This document shows, in pieces, positions 6,714 to 15,391 of a stretch of DNA of 37,779 nt. Below the pieces are notes generated by a model that was not told the origin of the DNA, did no database searches, and saw only the letters and a list, made by a program, of their open reading frames with translations. The translations under genes were made by a program, and so were the position numbers. Position 1 is the first letter of the stretch; each line of letters starts with the position of its first letter. Location: NCBI GenBank assembly GCA_035651595.1, contig DASRFJ010000309.1, positions 1 to 37,779 of the forward strand. The letters are read 5' to 3'. This stretch comes from JAFARZ01 sp035651595. GTDB taxonomy: Bacteria; Actinomycetota; Actinomycetes; Streptosporangiales; Streptosporangiaceae.

Positions 6714-8141
6714 TCACCGCCGCTGAGCCTCCTGCGGATGTCGGTCCGGTTCGGTATTCCTCGCGGGTGTGCCGCGGCGGGTGGTGGCCACGGCGGCGAG
6801 GATGACGGCCAGCGCGGCGAATCCAGCGGCGCCCTCAAGCGCGGCGGGCTCGCCGTGGGTGGCCGCGACGGTGACGAGGATGGCGAGGCCCACCGACCCG
6901 CCGACCTGCTGCATGGTCTGGTACACCCCCGATGCCGCGCCGGTCTCGCTGCGGTCGACGCCGCGCAAGATCGTGGCGCTCATCGGCACGTAGGAGACGC
7001 CGGCGCCGATGCCGAACAGCAGGAACGGTCCCAGCAGGCCGCCCACGTAGCCTTGCGACGCGGAGACCTGCGACAGCCACGCCATGCTGGCGGCCATCAG
7101 CGCCGGCCCGCACAGCAGCGGGATACGCGGCCCGATCTTGGCGAGAACCTTGGGCATGACGCGAGCGAAGATGAACACGGCGGTGGTCAGCGGCAGGAAG
7201 GCCATGCCGGTGCGCAGGGCGCTGTAGTGCATGGCGTTCTGGGCGAACTGGCTGACGAAGAACAGCATCGCGAACACCGCCGCCGAGATGCACAGCAACG
7301 CCAGGTAGACGGGCCCGCGCGTGCGGTCGAGCACCAGATGCAACGGCATCACCGGTGACGCCTGCCGGACCTCGACGAGCACGAACAGCGCGAGCAGCAC
7401 CGCGGATCCGGCGAACAGCCCGGCCATGATCCCCGCGTTGGAGCCGCCGTCGGCGATCCAGATGAAGCAGTAGATGAGCAGGGCGAGCCCGGCCGTGGAC
7501 AGCACCCCGCCGAGCACGTCCAGGCGTCCGTCATGACGTGGCGGCTCCGGGACGAATCGCGGCGCCAGCAGGGCGGCGATCAGCCCGATGGGGATGTTGA
7601 TGAACAGCACCCACCGCCACGAGGCGCCCGATACCAGCACACCGCCGAGGATCAGGCCCAGCGACCCCGCACCCGCAGAGACGCCGGAGAAGATCGACAG
7701 CGCCCGGTTCCGTGCCTGACCTTCGCCGTACGTGGCGGCGATGAGGGAAAGCGTGCTCGGCGCGGCCATCGCGGCACCGACGCCCTGGACGGCGCGGGCC
7801 GCCACCAGCATGGCCGGCGTGACGGCCAGGCCGCCCGCCAGCGAGGCCGCGCTGAACACGATCAGGCCGAGCTCCATCAGGCGGCGCCTGCCGAAGATGT
7901 CGCCGGCCCGGCCGCCGAGGAGCATCAGGCCGCCGAACGTCAGTGTGTAGGCGTCGATGACCCAGGACAGGCCTGCGTGCGAGAAGCCGAGCGCCGCCTG
8001 GATCTTCGGCAGCGCGATGTTCACCACGGTGGCGTCGAGCACCACCATGAGCTGACAGGTGACGATGATGGCGATGGCGACACCGGCTCGCCGGGTCCCG
8101 GCGGTGGTGTCGCGATCTGATGCCTGGTCAACGGCGTTCAT
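6714..8141 (-). CDS. MFS drug exporter, DHA2 (14-TM, EmrB/QacA) family
   Basis: 475 residues. The first helix bears VVLDATVVNIALPKIQ (motif D1 of DHA2), followed by WVIDAYTLTFGGLMLLGGRAGDIFGRRR (motif A) and AVQGVGAAMAAPSTLSL (motif C region). It is a proton-driven inner-membrane exporter. It is last in the long minus-strand biosynthetic unit, 33 bp after a second MFS gene. ATG 8141 follows GAAGGG. Export of, and self-resistance to, the polyketide is the likely role. Confidence 0.9.
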   Translation of the reverse strand: MNAVDQASDRDTTAGTRRAGVAIAIIVTCQLMVVLDATVVNIALPKIQAALGFSHAGLSWVIDAYTLTFGGLMLLGGRAGDIFGRRRLMELGLIVFSAASLAGGLAVTPAMLVAARAVQGVGAAMAAPSTLSLIAATYGEGQARNRALSIFSGVSAGAGSLGLILGGVLVSGASWRWVLFINIPIGLIAALLAPRFVPEPPRHDGRLDVLGGVLSTAGLALLIYCFIWIADGGSNAGIMAGLFAGSAVLLALFVLVEVRQASPVMPLHLVLDRTRGPVYLALLCISAAVFAMLFFVSQFAQNAMHYSALRTGMAFLPLTTAVFIFARVMPKVLAKIGPRIPLLCGPALMAASMAWLSQVSASQGYVGGLLGPFLLFGIGAGVSYVPMSATILRGVDRSETGAASGVYQTMQQVGGSVGLAILVTVAATHGEPAALEGAAGFAALAVILAAVATTRRGTPARNTEPDRHPQEAQRR

Positions 8142-8174
8142 GCGACCGCCCTTCGTAGGAACTCTCGAGTACCG

Positions 8175-9548
8175 CTACCGCGATCCCGCTTTGTTATACC
8201 TAGCGCCGCCAACCGGTTCTCCAGCGTGATCATCACGGCCGGCCACGGCGGCCGCCACGCCGAGCGCGCTGACGGCGACCAGAGCAGCGAAAACCGGGCG
8301 ATAGTTCGCGTTCAGCGCGGTGACCACGGCCAGGACCAGTGCGCCGCCGACCTGCACCAGCGACTGGTAAACGCCGGTCGCCGTCCGCGCCGCGTCCGCT
8401 GGCACGCCGGACAGCGCGTGCACATGCAGCGCGGAGAACGCGCCAACGTAGCCGAAGCCAACCAGCAGCAAGACCGGGAGGAACCCGGTCAGATACGTTC
8501 TCGGCGGGCCGGCCAGCGCGACCGCGTACCCGGCGGTGGCGACGAGCAGGCCGGCGAAGACCAGCCGCCGCGCGCCCACCGCGCGGACCAGGGACCGGGA
8601 GAACGGTGCGGCCAGCATCGGCGGGACGCTCGCGGGCAGGAAAGCCAGCGCGGTGGGCAGCGGCCGCCAGCCAAGGCCATCCTGGAGCCGGAACGTGGCG
8701 ATGAGCAGCAAGCCCCAGTACGACCCGTTGAGCGCCGCCGCGGCGAGACCTGCCCGGGTCAGCGTGCCGTGCGACAGGAGCCGGAGCGGCAGCAGCGGAT
8801 CCGGCACCACGCACTCCACCAGCACGAACCCGGCCAGCAGCCCGGCGGCGAGAACGACGAGGGCCATGGTGAGCTGCCAGCCGTGCTCCGGCGCGGTGGC
8901 GATCGCGTAAACCAGCAGCGCCGCGCCGCCGGCCAAGGTGAACGCGCCGCCCGCGTCGTAACGCTTGCCCGGGCCCGGCTCGGCGCGCGGGATGGCCCGC
9001 CACGCGACCGCCACGATGACCAGCGCCACCGGCGCGGGAAAAATCAACGTCCAGCGCCAGCTGATCTCCGTCAGCAACCCCGATGCGAGCAGCCCGGCGG
9101 TGAATCCGCTGGCGCCGAACGCGGCGTAGACCGCGAGCGCACGGTTGCGCGCCGCGCCTTCCGGGAACGTCCTGGCGATGATGCCCAGCCCGGTCGGCGC
9201 GGTGAGCGCGGCACAGCAGCCTCTGCCCACGCGCGAGACGATAAGCACCCCGGCGTTCGGGGCCAGCCCGCTGACCACGCACAGCGCCGCGTAGCACAGC
9301 AGCGCGACGAGATAGACGCGCCGCTGCCCCAGCTGGTCCACCACCCGGCCGCCGAACAGCAGCATGCCGCCGAACCCGAGCGCGAACCCGCTCATCAGCC
9401 ACTGCGCCGTCGACAGCGGGACCCGCAGGCCCCCGCCGACTGACGGCCCCGCGATCGATGGCAGGGCGACGACCACGACCGACACTTCCAGCGCGTCGAT
9501 CAGCATCGTGGCGGACAGGACGAGCAGCAGCGCCCGGGGGTTGCGCAT
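8175..9548 (-). CDS. MFS drug exporter, second copy
   Basis: 457 residues of hydrophobic helices with LIDALEVSVVVVALPSIAG, WLMSGFALGFGGMLLFGGRVVDQLGQRR (motif A) and VGRGCCAALTAPTGLGIIARTFPEGAARNRALAVYAAFGASG (motif C region). It is a DHA2/DHA1-like MFS exporter, clearly divergent from its neighbour at 6714-8141 and so not a recent duplicate. It starts 6 bp after the stop of the oxygenase-reductase gene and is probably translationally linked to it. It is an export or resistance gene of the cluster by position. Confidence 0.88.
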   Translation of the reverse strand: MRNPRALLLVLSATMLIDALEVSVVVVALPSIAGPSVGGGLRVPLSTAQWLMSGFALGFGGMLLFGGRVVDQLGQRRVYLVALLCYAALCVVSGLAPNAGVLIVSRVGRGCCAALTAPTGLGIIARTFPEGAARNRALAVYAAFGASGFTAGLLASGLLTEISWRWTLIFPAPVALVIVAVAWRAIPRAEPGPGKRYDAGGAFTLAGGAALLVYAIATAPEHGWQLTMALVVLAAGLLAGFVLVECVVPDPLLPLRLLSHGTLTRAGLAAAALNGSYWGLLLIATFRLQDGLGWRPLPTALAFLPASVPPMLAAPFSRSLVRAVGARRLVFAGLLVATAGYAVALAGPPRTYLTGFLPVLLLVGFGYVGAFSALHVHALSGVPADAARTATGVYQSLVQVGGALVLAVVTALNANYRPVFAALVAVSALGVAAAVAGRDDHAGEPVGGARYNKAGSR

Positions 9549-9554
9549 GGCGGA

Positions 9555-11759
9555 TCAACCCAGCAGCGTGCCGCCGCTGGCGTCGATGAACGCGCCGGTC
9601 ACCCACCGCGCGTCGGGGGAGGCGAGGAACGCGACGACGTCGGCGACGTCGCCGGGCTCGCCGACCCGGCCGAACGTCGACAGCTGCGCCATCTGCTCCT
9701 TGACCTCGGGGATGTCGAACATCGGGCTGCCGTTGTTGGTGATGCCGGGTGCCACGCTGTTGACGGTGATGCCGCGCGGCCCCAGATGCCGGGCGTAGTG
9801 CAGGGCGATCTGCTCCACGGCGCCCTTCGTCATCGAGTAGGCGATCTCGTCGGGGTTGGCGAACCGGGTGAGCCCGGAGCTGATGTTGATGATGCGCCCG
9901 CCGTCGGGCATGATCTCCAGCGCCCGCTGGACGATGAACAGCGGCGCTTTGGCGTTGACCGCGACCAGGCGGTCGAACACGTCCGGGGTCAGCTCGTCCG
10001 GCTTGACGCCGCCCATGATGCCCGCGTTGTTCACGACGATGTCCAGCCGGACCTCGCCGAGATGCTCCCGCAGCCCCGCCGTGAGGCCCTGGAACAGCGT
10101 GTCGACGTCGCCGGGGACCCCCAGCTCGGCCTGGACGGCGAAGGCCCGGCCGCCGGCGGCGGCGATGTTCTTCACCGTCAGCTCGGCCGCCTCCCTGTTG
10201 GCCGCGTAGTGGACCGCGACGACCGCGCCGTCGCGGGCCAGGCGTTCCGCCGTGGCCCGGCCGATTCCCCGGCTCGAGCCGGTGACAAGGGCGCTCTTAC
10301 CCGCTAGTTTGCCGCTCATAATTTCCGTTCTCCCTTCCCCGGGCGCGCCGAACCACCGGTACAGCGCGTCCCGCAGCTCTCCGTGCGAGCCATTTATCCA
10401 AACGACATGGCCATCAGGCCGCAGCAGCGCCGCATCGGACGTGCGTGCCAGATGGTCATCGGTCAGCTCCGCTGACATCACGTCCACTCGATCCGCCCAG
10501 CCCGCGACGACGTCGCGGATCGCGCCGGACGCCGCGGCTCCCGCGCCGTGCACCAGCACGCCGCGCGCGGTGTGCGGCTGGTAGCCCGGCAGCCGGGCGC
10601 CGAGCAGCGGATGCTCACCGGGGCCGACCGGGTAACGGACGTCGATCCCGCTCAGCATCGACGCGAGGTGGCGGTGCCCGGACTCGATGCCGAGCAGCTC
10701 GGTGCAGACCTGCCGCACCGCATCGGAGCGATGATCGCCGAGCAGCACGAGCTTCTGGGCCTCGACGCTGGTGAGCACCCGCTCACCCGCCGCGTGCCGC
10801 TCGTCGTGATAGGTGCCGAGCAGGCCGGGCGGTGCCCAGCCACGAACCTCGGCGCCCAGCTTCCAGCCCAGGTTGACGGCATCGGCGAGGCCGATGTTCA
10901 GCGCCTGGCCGCCCACCGGCATCATTGCGTGCGCCGCGTCGCCCGCCAGCAGCACGCGGCCGCGCCGGTACTGGGTGACCTGCCGGCAGGTATCGCCGAA
11001 CGCGTCCGCCCAGATCAGCTCCGCGCCGCTGAGATCCTCACCGGTGATCTCCGCCCACGTCGCGACGATCTCCGCGAAGGCCGGCGCTTCGGTGCGGGTG
11101 ACCGCCGGCTTGCCGTAGACGTGCATCATCACCCGGGTTACGTCCCCACGGGTCGCCGCGATGGCCAGGCCGCGCTCCAGGCGCTCGAACCGCCGGTCGG
11201 GGATGTCCACCCCGGACACGTCGGCGCGCAGCAGCTCCATCGTGGCGTCGTGCCCCGCGAACTCGAACCCGGCCAGCCGCCGGACCGTGCTGTCCTCGCC
11301 GTCGCAGCCGACCAGGTACGCGGCGCTGAACCGGGCCGGGCCGGCGTGCACCTCGACCCCGCTCTCGCTCACGTCCAGGTCATGCACCTGGTGACCGCGC
11401 AGCACGCGCGCGCCCAGGCCGGTGGCCCACCGCTGGAGCGCCGCCTCGGTACGGTACTGCGGGATCTTCCAGTTGCCCGCGTAGCGGCTGTCGACGTCGT
11501 CCATCCGCAGCGGCAGTCCGCCGAAGTGCCCGCGGTCCTCCCGTTCCGGCGCGTCCATGACGGCAAGCACGCCGCGCTGCTCGAAGATCTCCATGGTCCG
11601 GGCGCTGAGCTGGGAGGCCCGCGACTCGTCCATGGGTTCGGCCAGCTTTTCCAGCACGATGACGGTGGCTCCGGCGAGCCGCAGTTCCCCGGCGAGCATC
11701 AGGCCGACGGGACCGGCACCGACGACGATGACGTCGGCGTCCATGACGGTGTCATTCAT
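9555..11759 (-). CDS. Angucycline oxygenase-reductase fusion (PgaM/UrdM type)
   Basis: 734 residues from ATG 11759. The N-terminal flavoprotein hydroxylase (about 1-480) has the FAD GxGxxG motif VVGAGPVGLMLAGEL, DG motif LVGCDGEDSTVRRLAG and GD motif LLAGDAAHAMMPVGGQALNIG. The C-terminal SDR (about 481-734) has TGSSRGIG, NNAG and YSMTK. This two-domain layout is characteristic of PgaM and UrdM, which hydroxylate the angucyclinone and reduce C6. A good internal ribosome site before Met at 10319 suggests the SDR is also made alone, as known for PgaM. The start overlaps the TAA of the upstream aromatase/cyclase by one base (TAATG). A longer frame to 11957 is only overlap with that gene. Confidence 0.92.
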   Translation of the reverse strand: MNDTVMDADVIVVGAGPVGLMLAGELRLAGATVIVLEKLAEPMDESRASQLSARTMEIFEQRGVLAVMDAPEREDRGHFGGLPLRMDDVDSRYAGNWKIPQYRTEAALQRWATGLGARVLRGHQVHDLDVSESGVEVHAGPARFSAAYLVGCDGEDSTVRRLAGFEFAGHDATMELLRADVSGVDIPDRRFERLERGLAIAATRGDVTRVMMHVYGKPAVTRTEAPAFAEIVATWAEITGEDLSGAELIWADAFGDTCRQVTQYRRGRVLLAGDAAHAMMPVGGQALNIGLADAVNLGWKLGAEVRGWAPPGLLGTYHDERHAAGERVLTSVEAQKLVLLGDHRSDAVRQVCTELLGIESGHRHLASMLSGIDVRYPVGPGEHPLLGARLPGYQPHTARGVLVHGAGAAASGAIRDVVAGWADRVDVMSAELTDDHLARTSDAALLRPDGHVVWINGSHGELRDALYRWFGAPGEGRTEIMSGKLAGKSALVTGSSRGIGRATAERLARDGAVVAVHYAANREAAELTVKNIAAAGGRAFAVQAELGVPGDVDTLFQGLTAGLREHLGEVRLDIVVNNAGIMGGVKPDELTPDVFDRLVAVNAKAPLFIVQRALEIMPDGGRIINISSGLTRFANPDEIAYSMTKGAVEQIALHYARHLGPRGITVNSVAPGITNNGSPMFDIPEVKEQMAQLSTFGRVGEPGDVADVVAFLASPDARWVTGAFIDASGGTLLG
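10317..10336 (-). promoter_or_regulatory. Internal ribosome site and start for free reductase domain
   Basis: On the minus strand AAGGGAG (plus 10330-10336) precedes an in-frame ATG (10317-10319) by 10 bases, exactly at the oxygenase/SDR domain boundary (MSGKLAGKSALVTG). It would give a 254-residue SDR ending at 9555. PgaM is reported to yield a separate reductase in the same way. Confidence 0.7.
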
Positions 11760-12697
11760 TACGGCGCCCCCTCGGCGTACTGCTTGGCTTGCCGCAGCGT
11801 GGTCATGCTGTTGTTGCTCAGCGCGTCGTGGATGAAGGAACGGGCATCGGCGATGGTGGCGCCCGCGTCCAGGACGCTGACGATGTTCGTCTCGTTGATC
11901 GCCACGGTGTGGCTCGACGACACCGTGACCCCGTCGTCGTTCTCGCTGATCAGCCACTCCCCCGTGTGCAACGTCATCAGCGCGGGGACCTTGATCTGCT
12001 TGTAGACGATCTTGTGGTGCGGGAACGTCACCCGGACCGACTCGGTGGTGTGCACCGATCCGTCCTTGGTCTTGGTGTCCATCTCCAGCAGCTGGAGTCC
12101 CGGCGTGTCCTCACGCAGCCTCACGCGGCTGACGTGCGGCAGCCGCTCGGTCCACAGCTGCGCGTCGTTGATGAAGTCGTAGACGTCTTTGGCGCTGCCG
12201 CGGACGTCCACGCTGTCGGTGAAGCTCATCAGCAGCCCGGCGGAATCGGCGGCCAGCTCGGCGCCGGCCTTGAGCGCACCCAGCTCGGCGCGGCTGTTCC
12301 GGTCGACGGCGCCCTCGATCCAGGCGAGGTGATCCGGGTCGTCGTCGACCGCCCGGTAGTCGTGCAGGAGGCGGACCCGCGACGCACCGTCCGAATCCGG
12401 CTCGATGATCCAGGTACCGCCCATCGCGCCGACCGGCGGCTGCGACTTCTCCTGCCGGAACCCGACACGGTGCCCGTCCGGGTCCAGCTCGCGCCGCGAC
12501 GTCCAGGTCTTGGCCTCGCCGTTCGCGGTGGCCCAGATCTGGATGCGTTCGGAGTTGTCGTGCCGCTCCAGGCATTCGACGTGAACCGTCGGCGGGAAGA
12601 GCCGCGGCCAGTTCTCCACGTCCGCGATGTACCGGTACAGTTCCGCGGCCGGCGCGCGGACGCTCACCTCGTGTTCTACTTCACGGGTCAGTGTCAT
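11759..12697 (-). CDS. Two-domain polyketide aromatase/cyclase (UrdL/PgaL/LanL type)
   Basis: 312 residues with two START/Bet v1-like domains. The first (about 1-145) opens with VEHEVSVRAPAAELYRYIADVENWPRLFPPTVHVE. The second (about 155-312) opens with FTDSVDVRGSAKDVYDFINDAQLWTERLPHVSRV. These didomain ARO/CYCs dehydrate and aromatise the first ring of C9-reduced polyketides, matching the ketoreductase encoded 8 bp upstream. ATG 12697 follows AGGAGAG. The reading frame stays open upstream to 13252, but that part is only the antiparallel-free frame of the ketoreductase gene. It lies in the D-L-M segment of the canonical angucycline order. Confidence 0.92.
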   Translation of the reverse strand: MTLTREVEHEVSVRAPAAELYRYIADVENWPRLFPPTVHVECLERHDNSERIQIWATANGEAKTWTSRRELDPDGHRVGFRQEKSQPPVGAMGGTWIIEPDSDGASRVRLLHDYRAVDDDPDHLAWIEGAVDRNSRAELGALKAGAELAADSAGLLMSFTDSVDVRGSAKDVYDFINDAQLWTERLPHVSRVRLREDTPGLQLLEMDTKTKDGSVHTTESVRVTFPHHKIVYKQIKVPALMTLHTGEWLISENDDGVTVSSSHTVAINETNIVSVLDAGATIADARSFIHDALSNNSMTTLRQAKQYAEGAP

Positions 12698-12705
12698 GAT
12701 CTCTC

Positions 12706-13491
12706 CTAGAAATTGCCCAGGCCGCCGCACACGTTGAGCGCCTGCGCGGTCACCGGAGCGGCGATGTCGGAGGCCAGGTACGTGACCATGCCCGCCACCT
12801 CGTCGGGGCTTGAATAGCGGCCGAGCGGGATCTTGGCCTGGAAGCGCTCCAGGATGTCCTCCTCCGAGGTGTCCCACGCGGCGGCGTAGCCCTGTCGCAC
12901 CCGCTGCGCCATCGGCGTCTCCACGTAGCCGGGGCACACCGCGTTGACGGTGATGCCGGTCTTGGCGAGTTCTTTGCCGAGCGCCTTGGTGAAGCCGACC
13001 ACCCCGTGCTTGGAAGCGGAGTACGGCGCGCCAAGCTCGACGCCCTGCTTGCCGGCCGTCGACGCGATGTTGATGATCCGGCCCCAGGTCGCCTCGCGCA
13101 TTCCGCCGGTGTTGAGTACCTCGCGGGTCATCAGGAAGACGCTGTTGAGATTGGTGTCCATGACCTCGAACCACAGGTCGTTCGGAATATCCGCGGTAAC
13201 CCCGCCGCCGCTTCGGCCGGCGTTGTTCACCAGGATGTCCACCGGCCCGCACGTGTCGCGGACCTCAGCCACGAACGCGCGGATCTGGTCGTGCGAGGTG
13301 ACGTCGCACGCCGCGCCCCGCACGTCGAGTCCGTCCTCGCGGAGCTGCTTGACGGTCTGGTCGACGTGGCCGCCGTCGCGGGCGCAGATCATCACCCGGT
13401 GGCCCTGGCTGGCCAGGGCGCTGGTGGTGGCGAGGCCGATTCCGCTGGTCGCGCCCGTGACGACGGCTACCCGTCCGGTCTGCTGTGTCAT
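12706..13491 (-). CDS. C9 polyketide ketoreductase (ActIII/UrdD/JadE type)
   Basis: 261 residues, ActKR-like SDR: TGATSGIG cofactor motif (12-19), Ser144, Tyr157 and Lys161 (PYSASK), and C-terminal LNVCGGLGNF, close to the ActKR ending. It reduces the C9 carbonyl of the nascent poly-beta-ketone on the ACP. The stereochemistry motif PGGG (94-97 in ActKR) reads SGGG here, Ser at 94. ATG 13491 has a strong AAGGAGG site and overlaps the accC stop by four bases (ATGA). This places the carboxylase genes and the ketoreductase in one transcript. Confidence 0.92.
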   Translation of the reverse strand: MTQQTGRVAVVTGATSGIGLATTSALASQGHRVMICARDGGHVDQTVKQLREDGLDVRGAACDVTSHDQIRAFVAEVRDTCGPVDILVNNAGRSGGGVTADIPNDLWFEVMDTNLNSVFLMTREVLNTGGMREATWGRIINIASTAGKQGVELGAPYSASKHGVVGFTKALGKELAKTGITVNAVCPGYVETPMAQRVRQGYAAAWDTSEEDILERFQAKIPLGRYSSPDEVAGMVTYLASDIAAPVTAQALNVCGGLGNF

Positions 13492-14858
13492 GTCGTTTCC
13501 TCCTTGCTGCTTGTCAGCCGGCCGACGATGGTCGTGTCGTGCTCTCCCGCGGCGAAGCGCGGATCGCTCAGCACCCGGCGCAGGAAGCCGATCGTGGTGC
13601 TCACGCCGCGCCCGCGGATCTGGAACTCCTCCAGCGCGCGGTCCATCCGGCTCAGCGCCGCCGGCCTGGTCGGTGCCCAGACGATGAGCTTGGCCAGCAG
13701 CGAGTCGTACGAGGCCGGCACCGTGTACCCCGGATACGCGTGGGTGTCGACCCTGGTGAACGGGCCACCGGGCGGCCAGAACTCGTCGAGTACGCCGGGC
13801 GCGGGCGCGAAGTCCCGGTCCGGGTTCTCCGCGTTGATGCGGCATTCCATGGCGGCGCCGTGCCGTACGACGTCCTGCTGACCCACGCTGAGCGGGTGGC
13901 CGGCCGCGATGCGCAGCTGCTCCTGCACCAGGTCCATGCGGGTGACGAGCTCGGTGACCGGATGCTCCACCTGGATCCGGCAGTTGACCTCCATGAAGGA
14001 GAACTGGCCGTCGGGGGCGAGCAGGAACTCGAACGTGCCGGCGCCGACATATCCGGCGGCGAGCGCGCCGCGCACCGCGAGGTCGCCGACCTCGTCGATC
14101 TTCTCCCGGCTCAGGTTCGGGGCCGGGCTCTCCTCGATCAGCTTCTGCTGCCGGCGCTGTACCGTGCAGTCGCGTTCACCGAGATGGATGGCGTGGCCGT
14201 GGTCGTCGGCGAGCACCTGGATCTCGACGTGCCGGGCCGCCGGGAGGTAACGCTCCACGTAGACCCGGGAATCGCCGAACAGTGCCTGCGCCTGGGCGCG
14301 CGTCCGCTGGTAGGCCGCGCCGAAGCCGGCCGCCTCGTGCACGATCGACATACCACGGCCGCCGCCGCCCGCCGCCGCCTTGATGATGACCGGATAGCCG
14401 ATCTCGCTGGCCACGTGTTCGGCTTCGGCAACGGTGTGCAGCGGGTACAGGCTGCCCGGCAGCATGGGCAGGCCGACTTCGGCCATGAGCTGGCGCGCCG
14501 CCGTCTTGTCGCCGAGCCGCGCGATCACGTCGGCGGGCGGCCCGATGTAGTTGAGTCCGTTGTCCCGGCAGACCTCCGCCAGGTCGGGGTCTTCGGACAG
14601 GAAGCCGTAGCCGGGATGCACCGCGTCCGCGCCGCTGCGCAGCGCGGCCTCGACGATGGCTGGGATGCTGAGGTAGCTTCGCTTGGCCGGGGCGGGGCCG
14701 ATCTGCACCGCCTCGTCGGCGTACTGCACCACCGCCGAGTCGCGGTCCTCGGTCGAGTGGACGGCCACCGTGGCGATGTCCAGTTCCCGGCAGGCCCGGG
14801 CAACCCGGAGCGCGATCTCGCCGCGGTTGGCGATCAGTACCTTCTGGAACAGGCTCAT
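13488..14858 (-). CDS. accC: Acetyl-CoA carboxylase, biotin carboxylase subunit
   Basis: 456 residues of the ATP-grasp biotin carboxylase: N-terminal KVLIANRGEIALRVARACRELDI, the Gly-rich ATP loop KAAAGGGGRGM, ERDCTVQRRQQKLIEE, and FMEVNCRIQVEHPVTE with the catalytic region. It carboxylates biotin on the partner AccB at the expense of ATP. It overlaps accB by four bases upstream and the ketoreductase by four bases downstream. Its length is the usual size for AccC; it is not the long AccA1/A3-type fusion to BCCP common in actinomycete primary metabolism. It is dedicated to malonyl-CoA supply by context. Confidence 0.95.
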   Translation of the reverse strand: MSLFQKVLIANRGEIALRVARACRELDIATVAVHSTEDRDSAVVQYADEAVQIGPAPAKRSYLSIPAIVEAALRSGADAVHPGYGFLSEDPDLAEVCRDNGLNYIGPPADVIARLGDKTAARQLMAEVGLPMLPGSLYPLHTVAEAEHVASEIGYPVIIKAAAGGGGRGMSIVHEAAGFGAAYQRTRAQAQALFGDSRVYVERYLPAARHVEIQVLADDHGHAIHLGERDCTVQRRQQKLIEESPAPNLSREKIDEVGDLAVRGALAAGYVGAGTFEFLLAPDGQFSFMEVNCRIQVEHPVTELVTRMDLVQEQLRIAAGHPLSVGQQDVVRHGAAMECRINAENPDRDFAPAPGVLDEFWPPGGPFTRVDTHAYPGYTVPASYDSLLAKLIVWAPTRPAALSRMDRALEEFQIRGRGVSTTIGFLRRVLSDPRFAAGEHDTTIVGRLTSSKEETT

Positions 14859-15391
14859 GCCGCGTCCTCCGGTTCGAGGGCGAACAGCCGCTCCCCGTAC
14901 TCGACCGGCTCCCCGTTGTCCTTGAGCACCGTGACGATCCGGCCCGGCTGTTCGGCCTCCACCGGGATCATCAGCTTCATCGCCTCGACGATCGCGACCT
15001 GCTGGCCGGCCGAGACGGTGTCGCCCTCGGCGACGAACGGGTCGGCGCCGGGTTCCGGTGCCCGGTAGAAGACGCCGACCGCCGGAGCGGTCACATGCGG
15101 CCCGTCGGGTGCCGCGGCCGCTTCGGCGCCCTGCGCGGCGGGTTCGGCGGGATCATTACCCGCGGGCGCAACAGGTTGCGCCGCCTGGCCCGCGTGGGCC
15201 CATTCGACGTCGACGCTCACCCCGCCGGCCTGCACCCGCAGTGCGCGCGGCTGGGGAACCTCTTCCAGCAGGCGGATCGCCTCACCGCGCACCTGCTCTA
15301 GCACCTCACCGACCTGACCTTGGTCGGCTGGCTCGGTCTGTTCCGGCTCGGGTACCGCTGGCTCAGGCGTGTCCGGCGAATTCCTTGTCAT
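14855..15391 (-). CDS. accB: Biotin carboxyl carrier protein
   Basis: 178 residues. An acidic, Ala/Pro-rich N-terminal half (a flexible linker after a short helix) leads to the biotinyl domain from about residue 98 (HVTAPAVGVFYRAPEPGADPFV), with the biotin-accepting Lys139 in VEAMKLM. It carries carboxybiotin between AccC and the AccDA carboxyltransferase. ATG 15391 follows AGGAAGGA and lies 29 bp inside the end of accDA; its end overlaps accC by four bases. Tight overlaps indicate coupled translation of the carboxylase subunits. Confidence 0.94.
   Translation of the reverse strand: MTRNSPDTPEPAVPEPEQTEPADQGQVGEVLEQVRGEAIRLLEEVPQPRALRVQAGGVSVDVEWAHAGQAAQPVAPAGNDPAEPAAQGAEAAAAPDGPHVTAPAVGVFYRAPEPGADPFVAEGDTVSAGQQVAIVEAMKLMIPVEAEQPGRIVTVLKDNGEPVEYGERLFALEPEDAA

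Noticed and set aside
11759..13252. A 497-residue open frame as one protein
   Set aside because: Only the part from ATG 12697 matches aromatase/cyclases and has a ribosome site; the rest is an alternative frame inside the ketoreductase gene.
12706..13845. A 379-residue version of the ketoreductase
   Set aside because: The first 118 residues are an out-of-frame reading of accC. ATG 13491 has a strong ribosome site and the normal KR N-terminus.
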